A DNA stretch of 64,000 nt from Verticillium longisporum. Its lineage: Eukaryota > Ascomycota > Sordariomycetes > Glomerellales > Plectosphaerellaceae. The position numbers and the translations under genes were made by a program. The stretch covers positions 3,844,001 through 3,908,000 of the forward strand of contig JAETXT010000009.1 of the NCBI GenBank assembly GCA_019188255.1, written 5' to 3'. How positions within the stretch are numbered: position 1 is the first letter of the stretch; each line of letters opens with the position of its first letter. This document shows, piece after piece, positions 36,901 to 48,900 of the stretch. The notes beneath the pieces were generated by a model. It was not told where the DNA came from. It searched no databases and saw only the letters and a list, made by a program, of their open reading frames with translations.

Positions 36901-39900
36901 TCTCTTTTATTAATAATTTAATTATATTCCCTATAATATTATTAAATATTTAAGATATTTTAGCTCTTTCCTTAAACTTTCCTACCTTCGTCCTATCTTT
37001 TCCGCTCTTTCCTTCTCTCTTTTAGCCTATAGATAATATAATATACTTAGAATATAAGAATCCTAAAATACTAAGTATATACTATATCGATATTTTATTT
37101 CTTTATTCCCTAGCTAAAATTCCTATTATACTTATAATCTTTATTATATTATTCCCCTAATTACGATATACCCCCTTATTTTCCTTTATATAAATTATCC
37201 TAATTAGATATTTACTTAGGTATAGGACTCCTAACTAAGTATTAGGGACGAATAGAATTAGGATAAATACTAATAATATACTTTAATAGGGATATATAGG
37301 TTAACCTAATTAGATTATTTAATACTTAAATAATTAACTTAGATTATAATTAGACGATTATACTATAAATATACTAGCTAATATATAAAGTACTACCTAT
37401 AAGTATAAATATACTAATACGAGGCACTTACTTTATACCTAGTAACCCTATAGGCTTTACTATAACCCTAATTATACTAGCCTCCTTAGAACTAAGAATA
37501 TTTACTTTATCCTCTTTAAAATCTTAGCTTAATCGTTAAATATATTCTCCTTAATCTTATCTATAATAAGCTTATTATTCGTAAAAATATAAAACCTAAA
37601 ATTAAATGCTAATATAAGGTCTCGATTAAGCTACTCTATCTTTATAAGCTTTAATAGCTTAGAAATAGGGTAATAGTAAAAGGTTAAGCTCCGAGGATTA
37701 TAAGTAAGATTAAGAGGGTTATTAAACTTATCTTAGTAAAGAAGAGGACTTTAATTAAAGGCTTTAATCGGGTTATAGAAGATAACCTTAAACTTAGGAT
37801 ATATATACCCTTTCTAAGGCATTTAAATAAAACTAGAAAGGCTATCCTAGAAGCTATATTCATATTCCTTATAAATATAATTAATATAATTAATATAATT
37901 AGGAAAAGAGATATATTAGAAGTAAGGATATATAATATTAACTTAATTAGAAGCTAAAAAGGTCGACTATTAATTCTCTTTATAGCCTTTATAAGGATTA
38001 TAATTAATACTTCTAAAACTTTATATAATTAGCGAGGATAGAGCTAAATAATAATAAATAATCTTAATAAAGAATAACCTAAAGGGCCCGCCTAGCTTAG
38101 AAACGATAAAGATATAATAGCGGAATACTTAATTAAGGAAACTATTAAATATAAATAGCTTCTAATTCTTATAAATATCGAGAAATAAGGAGATATTATT
38201 AGAGTTCTAATTTATTTACTTTATTATTCTCTAGAACTACTTAATAATATTAGATTAGGAGTTAGTATTAAGGATAATTAGCTTAAAGATAAGTTTAAGA
38301 TATTAAAGAAGAGGATTACTATCTTTACTTTTATTATTTATAAAAGCCTATTACGTAAAATAAATTAATAATTAAAAAAATATTAATTAATATATAGAAT
38401 AGCGCCTAATTAGGGGAATAGAACTTATAAGAACGTAGAAACTATTAATATCTACTATATACTTAGACTTCTTCTTCTTAAGCTAGTTATTAAGTTTATA
38501 TAATTAAGGGTAATTATTAGAATAATTATCCTTAATAGTATAAAGCTTAAGAATTTAATTTAAAAGGAGTTATAACTTTTAATTAGAAGAATTTATAATA
38601 GTATTATTAATAATTATATTTTAAATAAGAAGAAGGAAGAATATAAAAGGTATAATAGCTCTTATTACTTTTAAAAATAGAATAAGAAAGGAGTAATAAT
38701 TAGGGTAATATTATTTAATTTAATTACCTAATTTAATAACCTCTTAATAGATTTACTAACCCCCCCCCCTTCTTTCTTAGCTAGGATAATAATTTATTAT
38801 TAAACTATTTAGAATTAATAAGCTTCTTAATAGAATACTTAACTTTATAATCTATTATTATAAAAAGGAAAAGGAACCCTCGCTTTAGCTAAGGAATCCT
38901 TTCTCTTTTTTATATATAAATACTAAACCTATAGACCTCCTCTATTTACTTCTTAAATATTCTTCCTATTTATAAATAGTTTAATTAAAATAATAATATA
39001 ATCTATTACTCTATTCTCTAAATACTACCCTTTTATTCTCTCTTATTATTATAACCTCTTTCCTCCCTCTATTTTCTTCTTTTTATTTATAATTTACTCT
39101 ATCTTTTTCCTTTTTATTTACTTTTAATATAATTCCCTTAATTACTTACTAAGATATTTAAAAGTAATTATATATTATATAGGGATAATATTTATAAGAA
39201 TCGCCCTACTATTCTAGTAGCTATAAGGACCGACCCCTTTAACTTACCCGGAACTCTTATATTATAAACTAATTAAGAAGTACTCTTCCCTATTTCTCCT
39301 AATTAGCTAAAGCCTATATATATCTTAATAATAATAGCTCCCTTAGATAAACCTATATCCTATTTAGAAAATAAATAATTCCGAATTAACTATAATATAT
39401 TTAATTACCCTAATATTATACTTAGAGGGGTATATATTAATTCCTTTAAAGGGAACTAATCTAATTAATATATTAATTAGATTTTATAAAAATACTTAAT
39501 ATTAAATAAATAAAAGTAATAGAAAGTAAAAATAGGCTAAAAGTATATCTTAGGAGTCCGGTTATCTTACTAAGCGAGGCCTAATAATAGTATCATTTAA
39601 TTACTCCTTCTAGAATCTCGTAACCTATATAGAATACTTTATACCTCCTTACTTCCTAATTAGATTAACCTCTTAAGAAAGCTTATTATTTCTATCTCTA
39701 ACCTATATCTTAGAGGAATTATATTAATAAAGGTTAATAAATACCTCCCTCTTAATAGCTAGGGCTAGGATATAGCTAGTTAGGAATATAAATATTATTT
39801 AGTTTCGATATATAATAATATAGAAAAGAATATATAGCTCTCTATTTAGGAGATAGCTACTAGTTTTAAAGTACTCGTAAAGCCCTAATTAAAGTAATTA

Positions 39901-41414
39901 TTATATTAAGTCCTTAATCCTAATACTTTATAAACTAAGAGCTATAATAATAATACTCTAATAAATTAAGAAATAACTAATATACTCTAGGAGGCCCGCT
40001 TTATAATAACCTCTATTAATATTAGCGAGAATTACTAGATTCTCTTAATTATCGATTAATAGATATAGTAATCCTTTATTATTAATAGTTACTTTAAGGG
40101 TATAGCTAAGAAAGAAAATATTTAAGTTATAACCTAACTTATTTAGAGGAGTTTTATAAATTTAATAATACTTCGGATACCCTAATTAAGGCTTTATATT
40201 TAAGGTTTAATATTCTCTAGTCCCTATAATAATAGGATATATACTCTTATAGACTCTACGTACTCGATTTAGCTCGCTTAGTCTTCCTTAAGGGATTACT
40301 TAATATAAGGATATTAGCTATATACTTAAACGACGACCTATATAATAAAGCTAATTATAATAATTACCTTTATCGCTATTAGAAGACCTAGAAGAATAAA
40401 TAGTTTAATCTAAGCTAAGTTAATTCGCTTATCTATTATATAGGACCTAAATTAATAGAAGCTAATATTATAGATAATAAAGTAGCCCTCTAGGGAATTT
40501 ATAGAGCTAATAAGCCTATTAATCCTAAATAGGAGGAATTCGAGGATATAAATAAATCTATAATTCTCTTTAAGAGAACGCTTACCTAGGACTTATAATA
40601 GAAGCTATTTAGTTCTTTATAAGAAGTCGAGGACTCCTTAGAATTAGTAGGGCTTAGAGACTCTAGAGCTAATAAAATTACTAATAAGCTTAAGAGGACG
40701 TTATAATTATAAATTAATTATCGTAATTCGCTTAATCTAGCTATATTAATTAAACTATATAAGAGAACTCGGATTATTATACTTATAGGAAGTATTATAA
40801 TAATTAAGCCCTTTATAAAACGTCTAGGTTCGAGCTATAAATCTACTTTACCTATCCTATTAAAAGAGAAGACTCTAAACGCTGTAAGTACTCCTATTAG
40901 GTCTAATTAGGGCAACCTAAGTCCGAACCTATATACTATCCTCGACCTCGTAGAGGTTAAGCTAGACCTTTAACTAGGATATCCTCTATTAGCGTACTTA
41001 AGGGAGGAATAGGTAAATTAATATATAGATCCTTATATTATAGCTATTATAAATACTATTATTATAGGGATTATAATCTACTTATTATTATAGTAGCTAG
41101 GCTAAGAGGGATAGCCTTAATATTATACTAGTTTAGAATAGGATTAAGTATAATAGAGGGTTACTACTAAGGTAGCTCGGGCTTAGCTTAATATTAAGGA
41201 GCCTCTATAGAGACTAGGTCTTTAGAGGCGCCTAGGATAGTCGGACTTAGGGAATTAAAGGCTAGCTCTAGGATATTTATATATATAATAGCTACTTTCT
41301 TTCTTTTATTTATTAGCTTCTAGGATTCGCTTAGCTCTAATTAGGAGAACTTGCCTATCTTCTTAAGGAAAGGAGGTCCTTACCTTAAGAGACGAGGACT
41401 CCTTTAAGGACGAT
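36901..41414. other. Interior of the nested LTR element, unassigned
   Basis: About 4.5 kb of RIP-mutated DNA between the integrase remnant and the 3' LTR. A C9 run is at 38,761-38,769. Locally protein-like phases exist around 39,220-40,200 and 40,400-41,000, but no domain could be named. A purine-rich stretch (AAGGAAAGGAGG, near 41,367-41,380) could be a polypurine tract, although it is 35 bases from the 3' LTR rather than adjacent to it. Confidence 0.4.
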
Positions 41415-41622
41415 TAAAACCGGGTAGGGTAGAGAGGTATAGCTTAGTAATAAAGTAATAAAGAATAGCTAATTAGGGAAATAGATATTAGCTAGACTCA
41501 TTATAAGGGCCCCTAGGGGATATATATTATAAATCCTATATTATATATTTAAGTACCTATCTTTTCTATATGTAATTACTCTATTGCCCTAATTAGAGGA
41601 GGTCTTTACTAGCTCTACTTTA
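41415..41622 (+). repeat. 3' LTR (208 bp)
   Basis: Begins TAAAACCGGGTAGGG, corresponding to TGAAACCGGGCAGGG in the 5' LTR, and ends CTACTTTA before GTAA. It carries more T-for-C and A-for-G changes than the 5' copy and matches it over the full length. Confidence 0.88.
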
Positions 41623-41626
41623 GTAA

Positions 41627-43965
41627 TAGTAGATATAGTCGCTCCTTAATCTTCTCTCGATATTAGATTTATCTTAAATATTAGTCTAATTAATTATTTA
41701 TTTACTTTAAAGGCTTAAACCTCTTTATATTCTTCTTATATACCTAATAATGTCTATTAATAGGCTCTTCTCTAGGTCTTTATAACGTTTATAGGTCTTT
41801 AACGTAAATTTCGTAGATATCGAGATAGCTTATTATATTTAATCTTCGGTTAGACTATTATTTAAACCTATAACTTCGGAGATTCTCCTTCTCTCTAGGA
41901 GTAGTTTAATAAGAATATACTTTAGCTCTAGCTTTACTAGTATTAGATCGACTCCCCTATTAAGTATAATCTATTATCGTCTCTACTTCGTTTACTCCTT
42001 TTAATGCTTAAATAGGTTTCTTTCCTAGAACTAAGCTATAAGTAATTTAAGCTAATTACGAACTATATTAGCTTTTAGTAATTTATAGCCTTCTAGCTTC
42101 TCTTTAAGCTTAAATATATCTAGGTTATTCGCGATTAGTCTCTTCTATTTTATAAGAAGCCTAGTAGGTAGGTTATCCTCCTTAAGCTAATTTAAGCCTT
42201 GAAAATGCTCTATAGTCTTATAATTCGTAGGTCGATCTAGAAACGTAGCCTTTCTATTTACTAATAAGTAGTTTACGATATAATCTCTCCTATAAACTCG
42301 GGGATCCTTATATATAATATACTAGGAACGAATCGCCTTAGAATATCTATCTTTAGGTCGCTTATTAATAATCGTAGGCTAGTAGAGTTAGTTTTCGTAT
42401 ACTTACTATCTAAACTCTTCCTAATACTCCGTCTAATTATATAAATACTATTAATAGACTTAGCTAAACTATTATTTAAAAGTAACGACTTCTAGATTTA
42501 TTCGAATTCTTTTACCCTTATTAATTAATTCGTAACTTCGCTATTAAGTGAAATATACTTAAGGATAGGAACCTTATTTATTTTATCTTTAAAATATAAT
42601 TTAATATAGTTTTATTCTTTTAGAATATATAGGTCCTATAAGTCGTACTAGTTATCTAAGCCCTATAATATACTATTAGTAAATACTATATTAAGGAGAA
42701 ATACGGTTTCGTTATAAAGTAATACTATATTACCTTTACTAATAATACTGAACCTATTATATTTAGAACGTATACTAAGATATTAAAGTATATTAAGAGA
42801 ATTTACTTTACTTTATCTAGATTATAATTACCCTTAACTTATCTTTAATCTAGCTTATATATAGGTTTTATTATACTATTTTTAAATCGCTTTGTATATA
42901 TCCTATCCCTAAAGTAAATAGGTCGCTTTATATTTAGACTTAGAACTTAATTTACTCTCTAATAGAGACTATTCCTAGAGAAGAAAGTATTTAGCCTCGC
43001 CCCGCTCTAGTAATATAAAAGGATAATAAAAGCTACTTAGATTCGAGTTCGTTTATAAATATAGATAAAGTCTCTTATAGTCTATAATCGCTTTATAACT
43101 TCGGCTAAATGCTCTTTTCCGAAGTTATATTTTTCGTAATAAATGTTCTCGATAATATACTCGTCTTTATATAGAACTCTCTTTATCTATTAATTTTAAT
43201 TAGCTTATTATTAACGAGGTCGTAGAAAATATATATATTATAAATTTTACTCCTATCGTCTTTTCCTATTTTAACTTTAATTACTTATTTATAATTAATA
43301 AAGAACTATTCTATAGCGGTTTTTACTAAATCTAATATAGGCTTACCTTTTTTAGTAATATGCCCTTTACTCTATATAGCCTAAAATCGTATAAAGGACT
43401 TAAGCTATAAATACTCCGGCTTTTCGTCTTACTTAGCTAAGTATTTATATTACTATATAAAGTTTTAAAGCTTATTACCTTAGACGGATTATAAGAGAAA
43501 CCTATATATATATAAGCTCCGAAAATCGATCTAATAATAAGGAGTATATTAGAGGTATATATAAAATATATCTCGAGTATAGTATAGTAGCATTTCTAGA
43601 CTATCTTAATATACTTATTTCGATTTCGCTTAGTACCTTTCTCTAGATATTAATTATACTAAAAGCTGTTTTAGGTAGTATAAGCTAAAATCTTTTAATA
43701 TAGGTTCTTCGCTAAGCCTATTAAGATAAAACGTATTATAAATATCCTCTAAAGTAATTTATTAGCTAGAAGACTATAATCGCTAATAGGAAATTAAAAC
43801 TATAACGTAGAAGATATAGATATATAATTACTAGGAAGGGGGGGAAGTATAGAATATATAGAACTTAAAGGACTTATAAGAGCTTATAATTGCTCCTCGT
43901 ATAGTAGCATAACCTTATGCGCTATATTACCTACTTTACCCGAGCTAATATATCGCTTACCTAGG
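41627..43965. other. RIP-mutated repeat block, right part
   Basis: Continuation of the AT-rich, CA/TG-poor block on the right of the nested LTR element. No family was recognised. A G7 run within AAGGGGGGGAAG at about 43,837-43,846 looks like a possible polypurine tract near the right border, but no LTR pair could be matched to it. The block ends just before the truncated cellobiose dehydrogenase gene. Confidence 0.55.
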
Positions 43966-44065
43966 TCTCACCCACCGTATCCCATAGATCACCCTTAAAG
44001 TAGCGGGCTATAGTAAGACTTAGGTAAGCTTTGTATGTAAATCTGGTGTGTTGAACTGCCAACAC

Positions 44066-45158
44066 GGGAGGGAGTCGTCGTGCCCGGGTTCCTTGCGTAA
44101 AGACGTGCGGCAGCAGGCGCAACATCGTCCCAGGTCCAGCCCTCTGGCCACTCATCGTCAAAGTCCCAGGTTGGAGGGTGGATGAAGGCCATACCGTTGA
44201 CAGAGCCACCACCACTAAGGACACAGCCAGCCACGGCGGCCGTGTCCGTGCAGTAACCCTCGCCGAGGGTAGCAAACGGCAAGTTGCTGAAAAGGCCGGG
44301 GACATCGTAGTAAGTCAGGCTCTGGTTCCAGGGGACGAGCCTGTTGCCGCCTGTAGAGGCTGTAGAGGCCCTGCCGCGCTCGATGAGCAGGACGGAGCGG
44401 CCGGTTTCAGTCAGACGCTGGGACGCAACGAGGCCAGCCGGACCGCCGCCGACCACAATGTAGTCGTAGGTCGAGTTGGAAATGGGCACCGTGTTATTGC
44501 CGGGGTTCGGAGTCTCGCCACCACCGCCGCCCGGTGGGCCACCCGTCTCGTCGGCCAAGGCAGCCCAAGTAGCGAACTGGGAGGACTGGGCAGCGGCCAG
44601 GTCAACGCCGAAGATCCCAAAGCCACCGGAGTGGAAGGTCAGGGGCGACGCGGGCTTGGTTGGCGCGCTAACGCTGGCGCCGGCCAAGCCGTAGCCGATA
44701 TCAGCGGTGCTGGCGCCGGCTGCAAAGGTGGTGCCGTCGGTCTGGATGCATCCCTCGCAGAGGAAGGTGAAGGTAAAGGTGGCGCCATCAAAAGACGTGC
44801 CGGCGGCGATAGTCTTCAGTGTCGCATCACCGGCATAGAGACCGGGGCTAGCATAGCCCGTAGAGTGACGCAGCGATGCAACGATATCATCACCGTTGGG
44901 CCAAGCGATGACCATGAGACTGTTGGCCATTCTCCCACCGAGCGACACACCACCCCATCCTGAAGCGCCTTGGACGCTGATGCGGCCGATGAGGTCGGTA
45001 CCAGGGGTCTCAGGTAGGGCTATGCCAAAAGTGTAGGCGCGCCGGGTGACTTGCTGGTAGACGATGCCGGTATCGGGGTCCGTAAAAGCGGCCGACTGTG
45101 CCTGGGCCCCGCTGAAGAGGCCGAGAGCAAGCTTTGCCAAGAAACTGCTGCGCGTCAT
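44066..45158 (-). pseudogene. Cellobiose dehydrogenase, 3'-truncated (haem domain plus start of GMC flavin domain)
   Basis: The minus-strand frame starting at 45,158 encodes a signal peptide (residues 1-21, ending GAQAQ) and then a CDH-type cytochrome domain (about 25-190). Candidate haem ligands are Met77 (in GGRMANSLM) and His176 (in LTFHSGGFGIFG), with a Cys134/Cys137 pair. A Gly/Pro-rich linker (205-225) follows. The FAD Rossmann motif of a GMC oxidoreductase (YDYIVVGGGPAGL, 231-243, with acidic residue at LLIERG) and the GGGSVNGM flavin region are also present. Recognisable homology stops at NPGTTTPS (about residue 364). The frame runs 23 more residues to a stop at 43,995. Most of the flavin domain, including the catalytic His/Asn region, is missing, and RIP-mutated repeat DNA starts about 100 bases further on. 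Family members are secreted and pass electrons from cellobiose oxidation to lytic polysaccharide monooxygenases. This copy should be non-functional. Confidence 0.88.
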
Positions 45159-46120
45159 GGTTCGTGGTCCAAGGAGTGACTGGGAGAATTGAATGAGTGA
45201 CGAGCCTGGAGTCTGTTGAGCTTCAGGTTACTGAAGAGCCATTGATGGCAAAGATGTTTCGCCATCGTGATTGTATATGTAGGACCTGCAGAGTGTGTCC
45301 CTGATGCCAAGCTCATTCAACCTTGCATGAGCTCGGAGTCTTCCCAATGTCCGCCGTCATGGTCAAGATGCTCGTCAGATCCTCGTCCACTGTACCCGAA
45401 AAAACACGGAGGAGCACCCTTTTGGCATAATCAGGTGTCCTTCGATTGGCTATCCGCGACCATACCCATCGCATTTCCAACCGAGTCTGGGGAAACAAGC
45501 TTGGCATGCCAATCGGCGCACGATGCGAATCCGAGGACATGTGCCTTACGACCCTGAAGCACTGCATCCCTGGTTATTGCGCGGTGGACACTGCGAAATT
45601 GGCTCGTGGCGTTGCTTGCTGCATAGCGTACCTTATTTGGACACGCTGAACAGGCACCTCACGCTACCTTACTCACCAGATAAAGACGGGATCCTCGCGC
45701 CCTACTGAACTTAAATCTCTAATGTCACGAGTGGAGTGTAATGGTTAGATGAACAGGGACCCCTGCAGCCTTCGCAGCAATTGAGCCATGCCAAGGCCGT
45801 AGTCCTCGTCATGTCGCTCACGCCACCTGAGACAAGTAGGCCATGGCGGCGGTATACTTTGATGCTACGTGGGGAGTCTCCAGCATCGTCAAGTCGATGA
45901 ACAGGTTATGGGAGTTGTAGCGATTGGTAGTGGCATTCACCTCGTGCCAAGTGGCTCATGTGCCCAGTGCCTCCCATAGGTACCTAAGGTAGCATAGGGT
46001 ACCTACCTTAGTTCTAGGTACCTACCTTAGTTCTAGGTACCTACCTTAAGGTACCTTACCGGGAAGGTTGGGAAGAAAGGTGCTATTGTGCGAGGCGTAG
46101 TATGCTAGGGCCATACTGAC
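45159..46120. other. Upstream region of the CDH remnant, no gene assigned
   Basis: Normal-composition intergenic DNA. Several short frames on both strands (for example 45,267-45,557 plus and 45,313-45,567 minus) overlap and carry no motif. The region presumably held the CDH promoter. It contains the 19-bp tandem repeat annotated separately. Confidence 0.45.
45998..46047. repeat. 19-bp tandem repeat with KpnI-like palindromic core
   Basis: Two complete copies of GGTACCTACCTTAGTTCTA (45,998-46,016 and 46,017-46,035) and a partial third copy. The GGTACC/TACCTAAGGTA theme continues on both sides (45,979-45,990 and 46,048-46,056) and recurs near 55,262 and 57,079-57,155. Confidence 0.85.
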
Positions 46121-46946
46121 TAATAATGGTTATAGAAACAACCATTGCGAAATGACCTACTATTGCAGTAGTTATACGGAGTTTCCCAGAGGTATATAGA
46201 TCTATATACTATATACGTTAATTTTAGTATAAGATATATAGACTTATACCTATTTCTTTAGCTAATTATAGATATATATCTAATTAATGCTTCCGACGTA
46301 TCGTATTATTATATTATATTACTTTAATATAGTGCACCTTATAATTCTAATAGTATAAAGTATAACTATATAATATATAATTATAGGTTATTATAGGTTA
46401 ATAAGTATATTCCTATTTATAGATATATCTATAGAGGAGGGGTATCTATTTAGGATATTATATTTATTAATTAACTAATTATCTAACGCTAACTAATACT
46501 ATATACTAAACGCTATATACTAAACTAATACTAGGCTCTCTCCTAAGCATTATATACTCCTCTTATATAGCCTAGTATAGTACTAAACTCTCTATATAAT
46601 TATATATACTTAATAAATTAAATATAGTAAGCTCTATAAATATAAGCCCTATATATAGAGTAAATATAGCGCTTAGATGCTATAGTCCTAGTAGCGATAG
46701 CGGCGCAGGGAGTAGAGGCGCGAGGGCGACTTATCCTAGAGAGTCTTAGTATCGAGGGTATTCGATTTAAGGGTATTAATATCGAAGGCCTAAGACTGCT
46801 CGCTATAGTAATCGTAGGTATTATCGTAAATACTACCGTAACCGCTAGGAGGATTAAAGCGACTATAGCTCTATCTACTATAAGAGGAACGGGGAGGGTC
46901 GAAGTAGCTATAGCTATAAGAGCTATTATTACCTTTATCCTCCTAC

Positions 46947-46973
46947 TACTACTACTACTACTACTACTATTAC
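46947..46973. repeat. CTA trinucleotide run
   Basis: About nine consecutive CTA units inside the RIP-mutated block, followed by an imperfect continuation. RIP-converted low-complexity sequence, perhaps originally a CTG/CTA or CAG-type coding repeat. Confidence 0.8.
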
Positions 46974-47100
46974 TAATAGATATAATAATTATTATAGCTT
47001 AGGGTAGAGATAAGGCGAGGGTCTATAAGCTCTAAAGTAAAGGGACTAGTAAAGGTACTACTAGTATAAGCGTAGGTCTAATAGCTAGAAGGACTAGGCT

Positions 47101-47184
47101 ACTAAGAGCTATATTACTAAGAGCTATACTATTAAGAGCTATACTATTAAGAGCTATACTATTAAGAGCTATACTACTAAGAAG
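47101..47184. repeat. 15-bp tandem repeat, five copies plus partial
   Basis: Unit ATTAAGAGCTATACT (first copies ACTAAGAGCTATATT and ACTAAGAGCTATACT), exact period 15, so it preserves a reading frame; on the minus strand it encodes a repeated ALNSI-like pentapeptide. It is surrounded by looser repeats of CTACTACTA and GGAGCACTAGTAAAGGG type up to about 47,350. Confidence 0.9.
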
Positions 47185-48844
47185 CAGGCTAGAATCTAAT
47201 AGTACTAGTAAAGGGGGTGCTACTATAAGAGTAGGACTACTACTACTACTAGTTACTAGGAGCGCTAGTAAAGGGGCTACTATTACGAGAGTCCGACTAC
47301 TAATGCTACTATTACTAAGTGCTAGGAGCACTAGTAAAGGGGCTACTACTATGAGAGCCCGGCTATTACTACTACTAGGTACTGCTAAAAGGATTACCTA
47401 TAGGAGTAGCAATAATATTACTAGTAGAAGAAGAGGCCGAGAGATAACTACTACGGCCGCTAGAAGTAGGGGCGGAACTAATAGAACTAGGAGTATAGAA
47501 GCCCTAAATAGGCTTACGAGCAATATAGCTAGCTAGGGGAGGGGGAGGGGGGGCATTATCCTAAATGCTCTAGGATAGAACTTTATTAGTACGATTAAGG
47601 CGATGCTTCTTAATAGGGATAGCGTTCTAGATAAAGAGCTCTTTATCGATATTCTAGAAGTTCTAGTTATAGGCTAGGGTCTTATATACTTTAATAATCG
47701 AGCTATAGAAAGTATTATCGTTAATATATTTACCCTTATTATCGATATTAAGGTTATCTTTATATTTAATAAGCTAGAATATCTTCGGGGCTAAGGTAAT
47801 TATAATAATATGGATAAAATAGAACTAGAGGCTTATAGTATAGCTACCCTAAGTATCTATAGGGAACGAAGCATTAAAGTCTATAAGCTTATCGACGAAC
47901 TTCTAGATAGATTAGATAGTATTATAATAGAGGTTACCGATAAGTAGCTACCTAAGGGTATTAGTAGTATTAGGGTTACTAATTAAGTCCTAATTATAGA
48001 GACCGAAAATATATAAATAGTCTTTTAAGAATTCCTTATACTAGCCTATAAGATAAACGAAGAGGAACTTATACTAGAGGTCGTAATACTAGCTAAGGTA
48101 TATAGAGTAGAGCGAGTAGATATTATAAGAGATAAGGGTATATCTATCGAAGACCTTAAAGATAGTATCGATAATAAAGTAACGTTAATTATTAAAGAAT
48201 AGTATCTAATTCTTATAGTACTTAATATCGAGGGTAGTCTAATGCTCGTTCTTCTTATTAAGCATTATATTAGATAAGATATATAAAGGGATAATGCTAC
48301 TAGGGGCGGGTTTAGCTAAGGTAATACTATAGGAGTTACTATCTAATATATAGATAGAACTAGAAGGGTTATAAACTATATACTATTTAGGGGCATCCTT
48401 AAGAGTAATAATATTAATGCGAATAGCCTCGAAGGCGACCTAGGGGTTCTTAGCGATGAAGCGAATAAGGTTAATATTACTATTAATAGTATAGCTAGGC
48501 TAGATAAACTACTAATATAGGGGGGTGCCCGGGTTACTAACTAAAGGGGACTAACGATAACTAGGACGCTACTACTATCCCTACTACTATCCCTACTAAT
48601 AGCTAGGACTAAGAGGGCTAAGCTAGCGCTCTTATTAATAAAGGATAGTATCTATACTAGAAGAAGGCTACTAGCTAGTAAATAAGAGCTTAAAGATATT
48701 AACGAACTACCCCTTAGAATAACGATATAGATAGGGTCTTATTATAGGGCTAGGAGGACGAATAACTAGGTCGCTAGATAAGCTAGATTTAGGGCGAGGA
48801 GCAATATTAACGGGCTACTACTAGTTACTACTAGTATCGCTAAT

Positions 48845-48900
48845 ATTACTACGACTACGACTACGGCTATAGCTACGGCTACGGCTACGGCCTCCGTAGC
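48845..48900. repeat. Six-base GGCTAC/GACTAC repeat
   Basis: Runs of ACGACT then ACGGCT units, in phase with a codon repeat, inside the RIP-mutated element. Low complexity with no other feature. Confidence 0.7.

Larger units (their letters stand above)
33958..41622 (+). mobile_element. Nested LTR retrotransposon with gypsy-type integrase, RIP-mutated
   Basis: Two direct repeats of exactly 208 bp (33,958-34,165 and 41,415-41,622) differ by transitions (for example GGGCAGGGCAG against GGGTAGGGTAG). Both start TG (TA after RIP in the 3' copy) and end TA. GTAA flanks both sides (33,954-33,957 and 41,623-41,626). A tRNA primer-binding site follows the left repeat after two bases, which fixes the plus orientation. 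An integrase core of gypsy type is readable at 35,523-36,500. Gag and reverse transcriptase were not found, and there is little room for them before integrase, so the interior is probably rearranged or deleted. Confidence 0.85.

Noticed and set aside
25300..43965. CRISPR array or centromere satellite in the AT-rich blocks
   Set aside because: No regularly spaced identical repeats with unique spacers; the AT-richness follows RIP dinucleotide rules and the blocks contain recognisable retroelement parts.
44178..44963. 261-codon plus-strand open frame opposite the cellobiose dehydrogenase remnant
   Set aside because: Shadow of the GC-rich CDH frame on the other strand; the minus-strand product has haem and flavin motifs while this one has none.
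47303..47536. Open frame at 47,303-47,536 and the minus-strand Leu/Ser-rich frame at 47,032-47,331
   Set aside because: Both are products of low-complexity CTA and 15-bp repeats within RIP-mutated DNA; no start context, no domain, and flanked by stop-dense sequence.
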